Shown here: positions 23,305-28,787 of the stretch, one piece after another | Layout: each line of letters opens with the position of its first letter | Position numbering within the stretch: position 1 is the first letter of the stretch | Assembly (NCBI GenBank): GCA_905200545.1 | Contig: CAJKKQ010000028.1 | Span: forward strand, 1-28,787 | Reading direction: 5' to 3' | DNA from: an uncultured Oscillibacter sp. | Lineage (GTDB): Bacteria > Bacillota > Clostridia > Oscillospirales > Oscillospiraceae | DNA length: 28,787 bases | Position numbers and translations under genes: made by a program | Notes under the pieces: model-generated | What the model was told of the DNA's origin: nothing | The model's database searches: none | What the model saw: only the letters and a program-made list of their open reading frames with translations

Positions 23305-23586
23305 ATGATTCGTATTGGTCTTCAGTTCTTCGCCCACAAAAAGGGCGGCGGCTCCACCAAGAACGGCCGTGACTCCGAGTCCAAGCGCCTGGGTCCCAAG
23401 CGTGCGGATGGTCAGTTCGTCAAGGCCGGCAACATTCTGGTTCGCCAGCGCGGCACCCACATCCATCCCGGTGTGAATGTCGGCATCGGCACCGACGACA
23501 CCCTGTTCGCCACCGCAGACGGCGTGCTCCGTTTCGAGCGTCTGGGCAAGGATCGCAAGCAGGCCTGTGTTTACACCGCCGAGTAA
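23305..23586 (+). CDS. rpmA: Large ribosomal subunit protein bL27, with Prp-cleaved leader
   Basis: A 93-residue L27 that sits near the peptidyl-transferase centre. The N-terminus is [20 protein letters not shown]. The segment GLQFF before AHKK matches the Firmicute leader that Prp cuts after the second Phe, exposing the mature end needed in the ribosome. The body [19 protein letters not shown] is typical. An in-frame ATG at 23293 lies on the ribosome site (AAAGGA, 23288-23293) itself; ATG 23305 gives the family leader length. Transcription ends at the hairpin just downstream. Confidence 0.96.
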   Translation: MIRIGLQFFAHKKGGGSTKNGRDSESKRLGPKRADGQFVKAGNILVRQRGTHIHPGVNVGIGTDDTLFATADGVLRFERLGKDRKQACVYTAE

Positions 23587-23596
23587 TCGGACTTGG

Positions 23597-23629
23597 AGAG
23601 CCCCGAACTTTTCGTTCGGGGCTCTTTTT
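23597..23629 (+). terminator. Intrinsic terminator after rpmA
   Basis: A 12-bp stem AGAGCCCCGAAC (23597-23608) pairs with 23614-23625 around a TTTTC loop, followed by a run of T to 23629. It is a strong rho-independent terminator. It lies 84 bases before obg, so obg needs readthrough or its own promoter. Only a weak TGGACA (23664-23669) and TACTAT (23689-23694) with 19-base spacing are visible there. Confidence 0.93.
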
Positions 23630-23713
23630 CGAGATTCCCCTCCCCTTTCGGTTTTGCCTGGAATGGACACGGCACCGGCTGGGGATTCTACTATTCATAC
23701 GGAGGTGTGAACC

Positions 23714-25000
23714 ATGGCAGCATCATTCATCGATAAGGCCCGCATCACCGTCAAAGCCGGCAACGGCGGCAACGGCGTGGTGGCCTTCCACCGTGAAAAA
23801 TACGTGGCCGCAGGCGGCCCTGACGGCGGCGACGGCGGCAAGGGCGGCTCCATCATTCTGCAGGTGGACGACAGCATGTCCACCCTGATGGACTTCCGCT
23901 ACAAGCGCAAATACGTAGCCCCCAACGGCGTGGACGGCCAGGGTGGCCGCAAGTCCGGCAAGGACGGCGCGAACCTCATCATCCGGGTCCCCCGGGGTAC
24001 CCTGGTGCGGGACGCGGAGAGCAATGAGATCATCAAGGATATGTCCGATGACGAGCCCTTCGTCCTCTGCAAAGGCGGCCGGGGCGGCTGGGGCAACATG
24101 CACTTCGCCACCCCCACCCGGCAGGTACCCCGTTTTGCCAAGGCGGGCCTCCCCGGAGAGAGCCACGACGTCATTCTGGAGCTCAAGCTTCTGGCCGACG
24201 TAGGCCTGGTGGGCTTCCCCAACGTGGGCAAGTCCACGCTGCTGAGCGTAGTGTCCAAGGCGCAGCCCAAGATCGCCAACTACCACTTCACCACCCTCTT
24301 CCCCAACCTGGGCGTGGTGTGGGTGGACGAGGGTGTCAGCTTCGTCATGGCGGACATCCCCGGCATCATTGAAGGTGCCAGCGAGGGTGCCGGCCTGGGC
24401 CACGACTTTCTGCGGCACGTAGACCGCTGCCGCCTGCTGGTGCATGTGGTGGATGTCTCCGGCAGCGAGGGTCGGGATCCCGTGGCGGATTTCGACGCCA
24501 TCAACGAAGAACTCAAACAGTACAGCCCTGCTCTGGCAGAGCGTCCCCAGATCGTGGCCGCCAACAAGGTGGACATTCTGGAGCCGGAAAGCGATAATCT
24601 GGAGCGCCTGCGCAGCCATGTGGAGGCCCTGGGCTACACGTTGGTGGAGATCTCCGCTGCCTCCCATCAGGGCACCCGGGAGCTGGTAGGCAAGGTGGCC
24701 CAGATGCTCTCCGTGCTGCCTCCTGTGGCAGTTTATGAGCCGGAGTATGTCCCCAAGCCCCCGGTGGTGGACACCTCCGCCCCCCTGGATATCCACCGCA
24801 GCGACGACGGCACCTGGATCGTGGAGGGTCCCTGGCTCCAGCGGCTCATGGGCAACGTCAACTTTGCCGACTACGAAAGCCGTATGTGGTTCGACAAGAC
24901 CCTGCGGGAGTCCGGCCTCTTCCAGCAGATGGAGGATATGGGCATCCAGGACGGCGACACCGTGTCCATGTATGACTTTGAATTTGAATACCAGCGCTGA
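23714..25000 (+). CDS. obg: GTPase Obg (ribosome assembly / stress GTPase)
   Basis: Obg is an essential GTPase of 50S ribosome maturation and stress control. The 428-residue protein has the glycine-rich Obg fold (1-158, for example GGPDGGDGGKGG), then a G domain with P-loop GFPNVGKS (167-174), G3 ADIPGIIEGA, G4 NKVD and G5 SAA. A C-terminal OCT domain (about 350-428) follows, with DGTWIVEGPWLQRLMG and QDGDTVSMYDFEFEYQR. GGAGGT lies 7 bases before the ATG. Position after rplU-prp-rpmA is conserved in Firmicutes, though here a strong terminator intervenes. Confidence 0.97.
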   Translation: MAASFIDKARITVKAGNGGNGVVAFHREKYVAAGGPDGGDGGKGGSIILQVDDSMSTLMDFRYKRKYVAPNGVDGQGGRKSGKDGANLIIRVPRGTLVRDAESNEIIKDMSDDEPFVLCKGGRGGWGNMHFATPTRQVPRFAKAGLPGESHDVILELKLLADVGLVGFPNVGKSTLLSVVSKAQPKIANYHFTTLFPNLGVVWVDEGVSFVMADIPGIIEGASEGAGLGHDFLRHVDRCRLLVHVVDVSGSEGRDPVADFDAINEELKQYSPALAERPQIVAANKVDILEPESDNLERLRSHVEALGYTLVEISAASHQGTRELVGKVAQMLSVLPPVAVYEPEYVPKPPVVDTSAPLDIHRSDDGTWIVEGPWLQRLMGNVNFADYESRMWFDKTLRESGLFQQMEDMGIQDGDTVSMYDFEFEYQR

Positions 25001-25005
25001 GCAAA

Positions 25006-25038
25006 AAAAACGGAGCGGCCAAAAGCCGCTCCGTTTTT
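25006..25038. terminator. Bidirectional terminator between obg and the HD-domain gene
   Basis: A 14-bp stem (25006-25019 with 25025-25038, core CGGAGCGGC) around a CAAAA loop, with A and T tracts at opposite ends. It serves obg on the plus strand and the HD-domain gene, ending at 25043, on the minus strand. Confidence 0.93.
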
Positions 25039-25042
25039 CCAT

Positions 25043-25531
25043 TCAATGAGCCGCAGCGCTCCCCGTCCCCGGTACCCGGATCAGCGGGCAGAATGCCGCC
25101 GCTACCTCCAGTACGGCGCAGATCTTGTCGGCACAGCACACCACTGCACTCTCCCGGCAGGCCGGAGGCGTCAAATTCAGGGGAAACATATGCTTGAGGA
25201 TAACATCCATCTCCACAGGATTCAGGTCAAACTCCTGCCGGGCATTCTCCAGGGCCCGGCGGGCATGGCGGAAGCCGTGGAGCCGATGAGAGGCGTCGGG
25301 CACATGCCAGTCATAGAGGAAATAGTCGTGGAGCAACGCCCCCCGCACCAGGCTCCGTTCATCCAGATGCAGGTGCAGCCGCCGGGCCAGCAGCAGGCTC
25401 ACATAGGCAACAGCCACAGAGTGGGCAAAGCAGGAGGTCTGTCCGTGCTGCATGATCCGCCGTTCCGCATCCATCCCCGGCGCGGTCAAAATATCAGCCC
25501 CATACTGCCAAAGGAGGCTCTTTTCTTCCAT
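25043..25531 (-). CDS. HD-domain phosphohydrolase family protein
   Basis: The 162-residue protein has a minimal HD fold: His37 in FAHSVAVAY, the His68-Asp69 pair in LLHDYFLYD, a middle histidine near HGFRHARRA, and His114 in ILKHMFPLN. This pattern occurs in a small clostridial HD family whose substrate is not known; nucleotide or phosphoester hydrolysis is the general family role. AGGAGG is 4 bases before the first ATG (25534) and 7 before the second (25531), so the second is used. It is a single gene between bidirectional terminator 25006-25038 and its own promoter. Confidence 0.82.
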   Translation of the reverse strand: MEEKSLLWQYGADILTAPGMDAERRIMQHGQTSCFAHSVAVAYVSLLLARRLHLHLDERSLVRGALLHDYFLYDWHVPDASHRLHGFRHARRALENARQEFDLNPVEMDVILKHMFPLNLTPPACRESAVVCCADKICAVLEVAAAFCPLIRVPGTGSAAAH

Positions 25532-25559
25532 CATTTCTCCTCCTTTCCCGCTGCCGCCG

Positions 25560-25588
25560 ATTATAGTTCTGCTTTCGCTGAGATTCCA
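25560..25588 (-). promoter_or_regulatory. Probable promoter of the HD-domain gene
   Basis: On the minus strand a perfect TATAAT (25565-25560) lies 17 bases from a weak -35, TGGAAT (25588-25583). The predicted start is near 25553, about 20 bases before the coding start. Confidence 0.5.
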
Positions 25589-25635
25589 GCAGCAGTATGC
25601 ACAATGATACCCCGTTTTTATCCTTATTTTTTTGT

Positions 25636-25702
25636 AAATTTACTCTCATTCCAAATTTTCTTCTTATTTATTATGCAAAAAAGAAAAATCCAAATTTACT
25701 CT
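25636..25702 (+). repeat. Pair of direct repeats AAATTTACTCT next to the T-box promoter
   Basis: AAATTTACTCT occurs at 25636-25646 and again at 25692-25702, where it abuts the -35 box. The surrounding 25600-25735 is strikingly A/T-rich for this chromosome and contains no gene. A regulator site is possible, but two copies of an A/T-rich 11-mer may be chance. Confidence 0.35.
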
Positions 25703-25731
25703 TGACAAATCCAAAAAACACAGTGTAAACT
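25702..25731 (+). promoter_or_regulatory. Promoter of the tryptophan T-box / trpB2 unit
   Basis: TTGACA (25702-25707), 18 bases, then TAAACT (25726-25731) preceded by TG. Transcription should begin near 25738, just before the T-box stem I. Confidence 0.75.
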
Positions 25732-25737
25732 ACGCAC

Positions 25738-26040
25738 AAGTTCAAAGCAACAAACCGATGACGCAGACGAGTAAGCAAATCGAGTTTCTCCCAGAGAGCT
25801 GCCGGTGGTGGGATGGCAGCAGAGACGACTTTGCCCAATGGACTGCCGAGGGCGGACTGAACGCCGCAAGGCCAGTAAGTACCGACGGGCTTTTCCCCCG
25901 TTACCAAGGAAAGACGTGTGATAGCACGTCGCCGAGCGGGCGAGTTTCTCGCCAATTTGGGTGGCACCGCAGAAGTTTTCAGACTTTTGTCCCAAAGGAC
26001 CATTTGGAATGGGTTCTTGTGGAACAAAGGTCTTTTTTGT
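25738..26040 (+). promoter_or_regulatory. T-box riboswitch sensing tRNA-Trp
   Basis: All T-box elements are visible. Stem I has GCAG (25763-25766) pairing with CTGC (25843-25846), an AGTA specifier-loop side (25770-25773), an upper stem, and the apical helix GCTGCC/GGCAGC (25798-25803, 25815-25820) containing GGTGGTG. The 3' side of the specifier loop is CCAATGGA, placing codon TGG (25839-25841), tryptophan, before the conserved purine. Further hairpins are at 25885-25901, 25913-25930 and 25939-25953. The T-box core TGGGTGGCACCGC (25958-25970) has the UGGC bulge expected for an acceptor end with G73, as in bacterial tRNA-Trp. TTTGGG (25956-25961) pairs with CCCAAA (25991-25996) in the antiterminator. 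Uncharged tRNA-Trp would allow transcription of the TrpB-like gene. Confidence 0.93.
25993..26039 (+). terminator. Regulated terminator of the T-box leader
   Basis: CAAAGGACC (25993-26001) pairs with GGTCTTTTTTG (26029-26039; one G-U), enclosing a smaller GTTC/GAAC stem, followed by T residues. It shares CAAA (25993-25996) with the antiterminator, so the two structures exclude each other. Confidence 0.85.
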
Positions 26041-26075
26041 TTCCCGGGAACCGACGCATGAAAGGAGACAACACC

Positions 26076-27458
26076 ATGGCAAACCAGAACATCCCTTACA
26101 AGATCTATCTGTCTGAAGACGAGCTGCCCCGGAATTGGTACAATGTCCGGGCGGACATGAAGCATAAGCCCGCTCCCCTGCTGAACCCCGCCACCGGAGA
26201 ACCCATGGGCTTCGAGGACCTGCGGCCCGTGTTCTGCGACGAATTGATCCGGCAGGAACTCAACAACGACGACCGGGAGATCCCCATTCCCCAGGAGATC
26301 CGGGATTTCTACAAGATGTACCGTCCCTCTCCCCTGGTGCGCGCCTACTGCCTGGAGGAAAAGCTGGACACCCCCGCCAAGATTTACTACAAGTTTGAGG
26401 GCAACAACACCTCCGGCTCCCACAAGCTCAACTCTGCCATTGCCCAGGCCTACTACGCCAAAAACCAGGGTCTCAAAGGCGTCACCACGGAAACCGGCGC
26501 CGGCCAGTGGGGCACCGCCCTCTCCATGGCCTGCGCCTATCTGGGCCTGGACTGCCAGGTTTACATGGTAAAGGTCAGCTACGAACAAAAGCCCTTCCGC
26601 CGGGAGGTCATGCGGACTTACGGCGCCGCCGTCACCCCCTCCCCCTCTGAGACCACCAACGTGGGCCGCGCCATTTTGAAGGCCCATCCCGGCACCACCG
26701 GCTCCCTGGGCTGCGCCATCTCCGAGGCCGTGGAGGCCGCCGCCAGCCAGGAGGGTTACCGCTATGTGCTGGGCAGTGTTTTGAACCAGGTGCTCCTCCA
26801 CCAGTCCATCATCGGCCTGGAGACCAAGACGGCTCTGGACAAATACGGTATCGTACCGGACATCATCATCGGCTGCGCGGGCGGCGGATCCAACCTGGGC
26901 GGTCTGATCTCTCCCTTTATGGGCGAGAAGCTCCGGGGAGAGAAGGACTACCATTTCATTGCCGTGGAGCCTGCCTCCTGCCCCAGCTTCACCCGTGGCA
27001 AGTTTGCCTACGACTTCTGCGACACCGGCATGGTGTGCCCCTTGGCCAAGATGTATACCCTGGGCAGCAACTTCATCCCCTCTGCCAACCACGCCGGCGG
27101 CCTGCGCTATCACGGCATGAGCCCCGTCCTCTCCCAGCTCTACCACGACGGTCTCATGGAGGCCCGGGCTGTGGAGCAGACCAAGGTCTTTGAAGCCGCT
27201 GAGTACTTTGCCCGGGTGGAGGGTATCCTCCCCGCCCCCGAGTCCAGCCACGCCATCCGGGTGGCCATCGACGAGGCCCTCAAGTGCAGAGAAACCGGAG
27301 AAGAGAAGACCATCGTCTTCGGCCTCACCGGCACCGGCTACTTCGACATGGTGGCCTATGAGAAGTTCCACAACGGGGAGATGAGCGACTACATCCCCAC
27401 CGACGCGGAGCTGGAGGCGAGCTTTGCCCAGCTGCCCAAGGTTCCGGGGCAGGACTGA
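26076..27458 (+). CDS. trpB: TrpB2-type tryptophan synthase beta chain (PLP enzyme)
   Basis: A 460-residue PLP enzyme of the long TrpB2 subgroup. It should join indole and L-serine to make tryptophan. The PLP lysine is Lys117 in SGSHKLNSA. The signature ETGAGQWGTA (Glu139 catalytic) has Trp where ordinary TrpB has His, the TrpB2 mark. The phosphate loop is CAGGGSN (269-273). TrpB2 proteins lack the usual TrpA contact region and may work alone; no trpA or other trp gene is adjacent. The open frame continues upstream through the leader, but ATG 26076 has AAAGGAG 8 bases before it and follows the T-box terminator, so it is the start. Control by uncharged tRNA-Trp fits a tryptophan-supply role. 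Confidence 0.94.
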   Translation: MANQNIPYKIYLSEDELPRNWYNVRADMKHKPAPLLNPATGEPMGFEDLRPVFCDELIRQELNNDDREIPIPQEIRDFYKMYRPSPLVRAYCLEEKLDTPAKIYYKFEGNNTSGSHKLNSAIAQAYYAKNQGLKGVTTETGAGQWGTALSMACAYLGLDCQVYMVKVSYEQKPFRREVMRTYGAAVTPSPSETTNVGRAILKAHPGTTGSLGCAISEAVEAAASQEGYRYVLGSVLNQVLLHQSIIGLETKTALDKYGIVPDIIIGCAGGGSNLGGLISPFMGEKLRGEKDYHFIAVEPASCPSFTRGKFAYDFCDTGMVCPLAKMYTLGSNFIPSANHAGGLRYHGMSPVLSQLYHDGLMEARAVEQTKVFEAAEYFARVEGILPAPESSHAIRVAIDEALKCRETGEEKTIVFGLTGTGYFDMVAYEKFHNGEMSDYIPTDAELEASFAQLPKVPGQD

Positions 27459-27491
27459 CCTGAACAGGAGTTTCTTTACAGATAAAAGCAT

Positions 27492-27530
27492 AAAAAGGAG
27501 TGGGTGACCGCTGGTCTCCCACTCCTTTTT
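27492..27530. terminator. Bidirectional terminator between trpB2 and the flavodoxin-like gene
   Basis: AAAAAGGAGTGGG (27492-27504) pairs with CCCACTCCTTTTT (27518-27530). The inner GACC/GGTC extends the stem across one T-T mismatch. A and T tracts flank it, suiting both convergent genes. Confidence 0.93.
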
Positions 27531-27562
27531 GCACCTTCTCCTATTTCCGCGCCTGGACAATG

Positions 27563-28120
27563 TCAGATATCCAGGGAGGGCTGGGTACGGAGGATGCCCT
27601 CATGGGGCTCCTCCTGCCACCACCGGACGATCTCCGCCAGATTTTCCGGCCGGACGAAATCGCCGCCTTTCTGGAACAGCTCCAGCATCTCCCGATCCTG
27701 GTCGGTGGCCTGGTCACCCTTGGCCAGGATCTTTTTGTTGACAGAGCGGGCCATCTGACGCATCAGGAGTCGGGTAAAGCCCTTAATCCGCTCCGGCGCG
27801 TAACCGCCCCGCAGATAGAAGATCCGGGCCCCTCCATCGCTGTACCCGCCGTTGATGGACGCCTCTGTCCACAGCTCCCCATTTCCCACCGGGTTCATAC
27901 CCACCAGGGCGGCACCCCGGATGGTATAGCGGTGCATGATCTTTTCCAGCCCCTTGAGCCCGCCGGCAACGATGGGGCCCATGTAGAAGATCTCACTCTC
28001 CCGAGGCAGCGCCCCTGCCGCCTCCTTGACGGAATAGGCCGGAACCCCCACCTGCTGGGAAAGCAGCTGGGCATACCGCTGGGTAAATCCCGTCTGGGAT
28101 GTATAGACAATGGCTTTCAT
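27563..28120 (-). CDS. Flavodoxin-domain protein (HemG/flavodoxin_5-like)
   Basis: A 185-residue protein that starts with an FMN-binding loop pattern, AIVYTSQTGFTQRYAQLLSQ, as in stand-alone flavodoxin-domain proteins related to the HemG fold. The middle has FYMGPIVAGGLKGLEKIMHRY and a glycine-rich NGGYSDGGARIFYLRGGY. A basic helix follows (RIKGFTRLLMRQMARSVNKK). A redox role with FMN is inferred from the fold; the partner is unknown. Its ATG overlaps the upstream hydrolase stop by 4 bases (ATGA), so the two are translationally coupled. Confidence 0.78.
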   Translation of the reverse strand: MKAIVYTSQTGFTQRYAQLLSQQVGVPAYSVKEAAGALPRESEIFYMGPIVAGGLKGLEKIMHRYTIRGAALVGMNPVGNGELWTEASINGGYSDGGARIFYLRGGYAPERIKGFTRLLMRQMARSVNKKILAKGDQATDQDREMLELFQKGGDFVRPENLAEIVRWWQEEPHEGILRTQPSLDI

Positions 28121-28787
28121 CCGTTCTTCTCCTCCCGTTTCTTCCTGCGGCGCTGAGCCCGCTTTTCATTTTCCTCCTGGATGCCCTCCAGCGTCAAGCG
28201 CAGATTGCTCATAAACAGCATCCGCACAAAATCCAGCAATCCATCACGGGTCTCCTTGTCCAGGTCTTTCATGGCCTTGACCATAGGCCCTACCGCCTTG
28301 AAGCTCTCCGCCTTCAGATCCGTCAGTGTGGCGGCACCGGAGGCTTTGAGCACTGTAAAGAGGGCGTGAACAAACTTCTCCCGCTGCTCTGTGGACATGC
28401 CCCGCAGCCACTGCCGCAGGGTGGTATCGCTCAACTGGGCCTGCCGGGTGATCCGGCCCAGGGTCACAAACCCCCGGCCCATCACCTGCCAGGAAAAACC
28501 GTCGTGCTGCAAGAGGCCCAGCTGGTCGCTGTCCACCACGGTATAGTCCTCCTCATGCTCCAGCAGCATCCCCACCACGGAGGACTTTGGTACGATGGAG
28601 ATGATCCGCTCCGCTATCCGCCGGTGCTGCGGCAGCTCCAGAAAGTCCTCATGAAAACCGGGTCCGTCGTTGGACCAGACGGACTCGATGCGCCGCTGCA
28701 CCGCCGCCGGGCACTGCACGGCAGCGTACACCGCAAGATTCCCGCCCTTGGAATGGCCCCCCAGCCGCAGCTTCCGCCGGGGATACT
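28117..28787 (-). CDS. Mbeg1-like / DUF2974 alpha/beta hydrolase, C-terminal part (truncated by window edge)
   Basis: The gene enters from beyond the right edge, with the open frame continuing to 28785, so the N-terminus is missing. The visible end has LGGHSKGGNLAVYAAVQCP, a nucleophile elbow of the lipase type, and then WSNDGPGF, which is the combination typical of DUF2974 (Mbeg1-like) proteins. A later HEEDYTVVDSDQ could contribute acid residues. The C-terminus is helical and very basic (EKRAQRRRKKREEKNG), suggesting RNA or membrane contact. The substrate is unknown. The last four bases overlap the flavodoxin-domain gene. Confidence 0.82.
   Translation of the reverse strand, partial: YPRRKLRLGGHSKGGNLAVYAAVQCPAAVQRRIESVWSNDGPGFHEDFLELPQHRRIAERIISIVPKSSVVGMLLEHEEDYTVVDSDQLGLLQHDGFSWQVMGRGFVTLGRITRQAQLSDTTLRQWLRGMSTEQREKFVHALFTVLKASGAATLTDLKAESFKAVGPMVKAMKDLDKETRDGLLDFVRMLFMSNLRLTLEGIQEENEKRAQRRRKKREEKNG

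Noticed and set aside
23723..25042. A minus-strand frame opposite obg
   Set aside because: Obg is unambiguous; the antisense product is a compositional shadow.
25758..26075. N-terminal extension of the TrpB-like gene
   Set aside because: This stretch is the T-box leader; it ends in a regulated terminator and the true ATG at 26076 has its own ribosome site.

Overview
This 28.8 kb window is ordinary chromosome from a GC-rich (roughly 60%) anaerobic Firmicute. The gene set fits Clostridia of the order Oscillospirales (Flavonifractor/Lawsonibacter/Intestinimonas-like gut bacteria). The supporting signs are a sodium-pump decarboxylase, a 2-hydroxyacyl-CoA dehydratase-activase system, ferredoxin-flavodoxin proteins, a T-box riboswitch, a Prp-type L27 maturation system, group II ECF transporter genes, and TTG starts with strong GGAGG ribosome sites. 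The taxon is inferred from gene content, not from a search. I see no phage, transposon, CRISPR array, tRNA or rRNA.

Layout. (1) 1-1565, plus strand: the tail of a decarboxylase beta subunit and the carboxyltransferase alpha subunit. (2) 1619-2686, minus: a PRK06851-like ATPase. (3) 2900-4003, plus: a membrane-anchored D-Ala-D-Ala carboxypeptidase. (4) 4031-6256, minus: a flavodoxin/2[4Fe-4S] protein and a membrane-embedded lipase-like hydrolase. (5) 6325-16609, minus: a long co-directional series from one good promoter at 16669-16698. In transcription order it holds an rRNA-type methyltransferase, a VanZ-family protein, EcfA1-EcfA2-EcfT, an anchored hypothetical protein, TruA, a DUF5711-like protein, CvpA, a ClpE-like AAA+ unfoldase and a 69-residue four-cysteine protein. 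(6) 16767-21649, minus: a three-gene operon of a two-domain activase with DUF2229, a dehydratase-like partner with a cysteine-rich tail, and a flavoprotein. (7) 21873-25000, plus: queH, then rplU-prp-rpmA, then obg. (8) 25043-25531, minus: an HD-domain protein. (9) 25702-27458, plus: a tryptophan T-box leader controlling a stand-alone TrpB2-type gene. (10) 27563-28787, minus: a flavodoxin-like protein and a truncated Mbeg1/DUF2974-type hydrolase.

Convergent gene pairs are mostly separated by near-perfect hairpins with A and T tracts on opposite sides, so they can terminate both strands. Several starts were set by ribosome-site spacing and mapped promoters rather than by the longest open frame. 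The clearest case is the activase: its longest frame would begin inside its own -35 box, while a TTG 105 bases downstream has GGAGG at 8 bases.

The most interesting parts are: the activase/dehydratase system, split into two coupled genes and linked by a GTGA overlap to a flavoprotein; the orphan trpB2 behind a T-box whose specifier (UGG) and acceptor bulge (UGGC) both fit tRNA-Trp; and the Prp/L27 pair with an intact predicted cleavage site. No wholly unknown defence or mobile system is visible.
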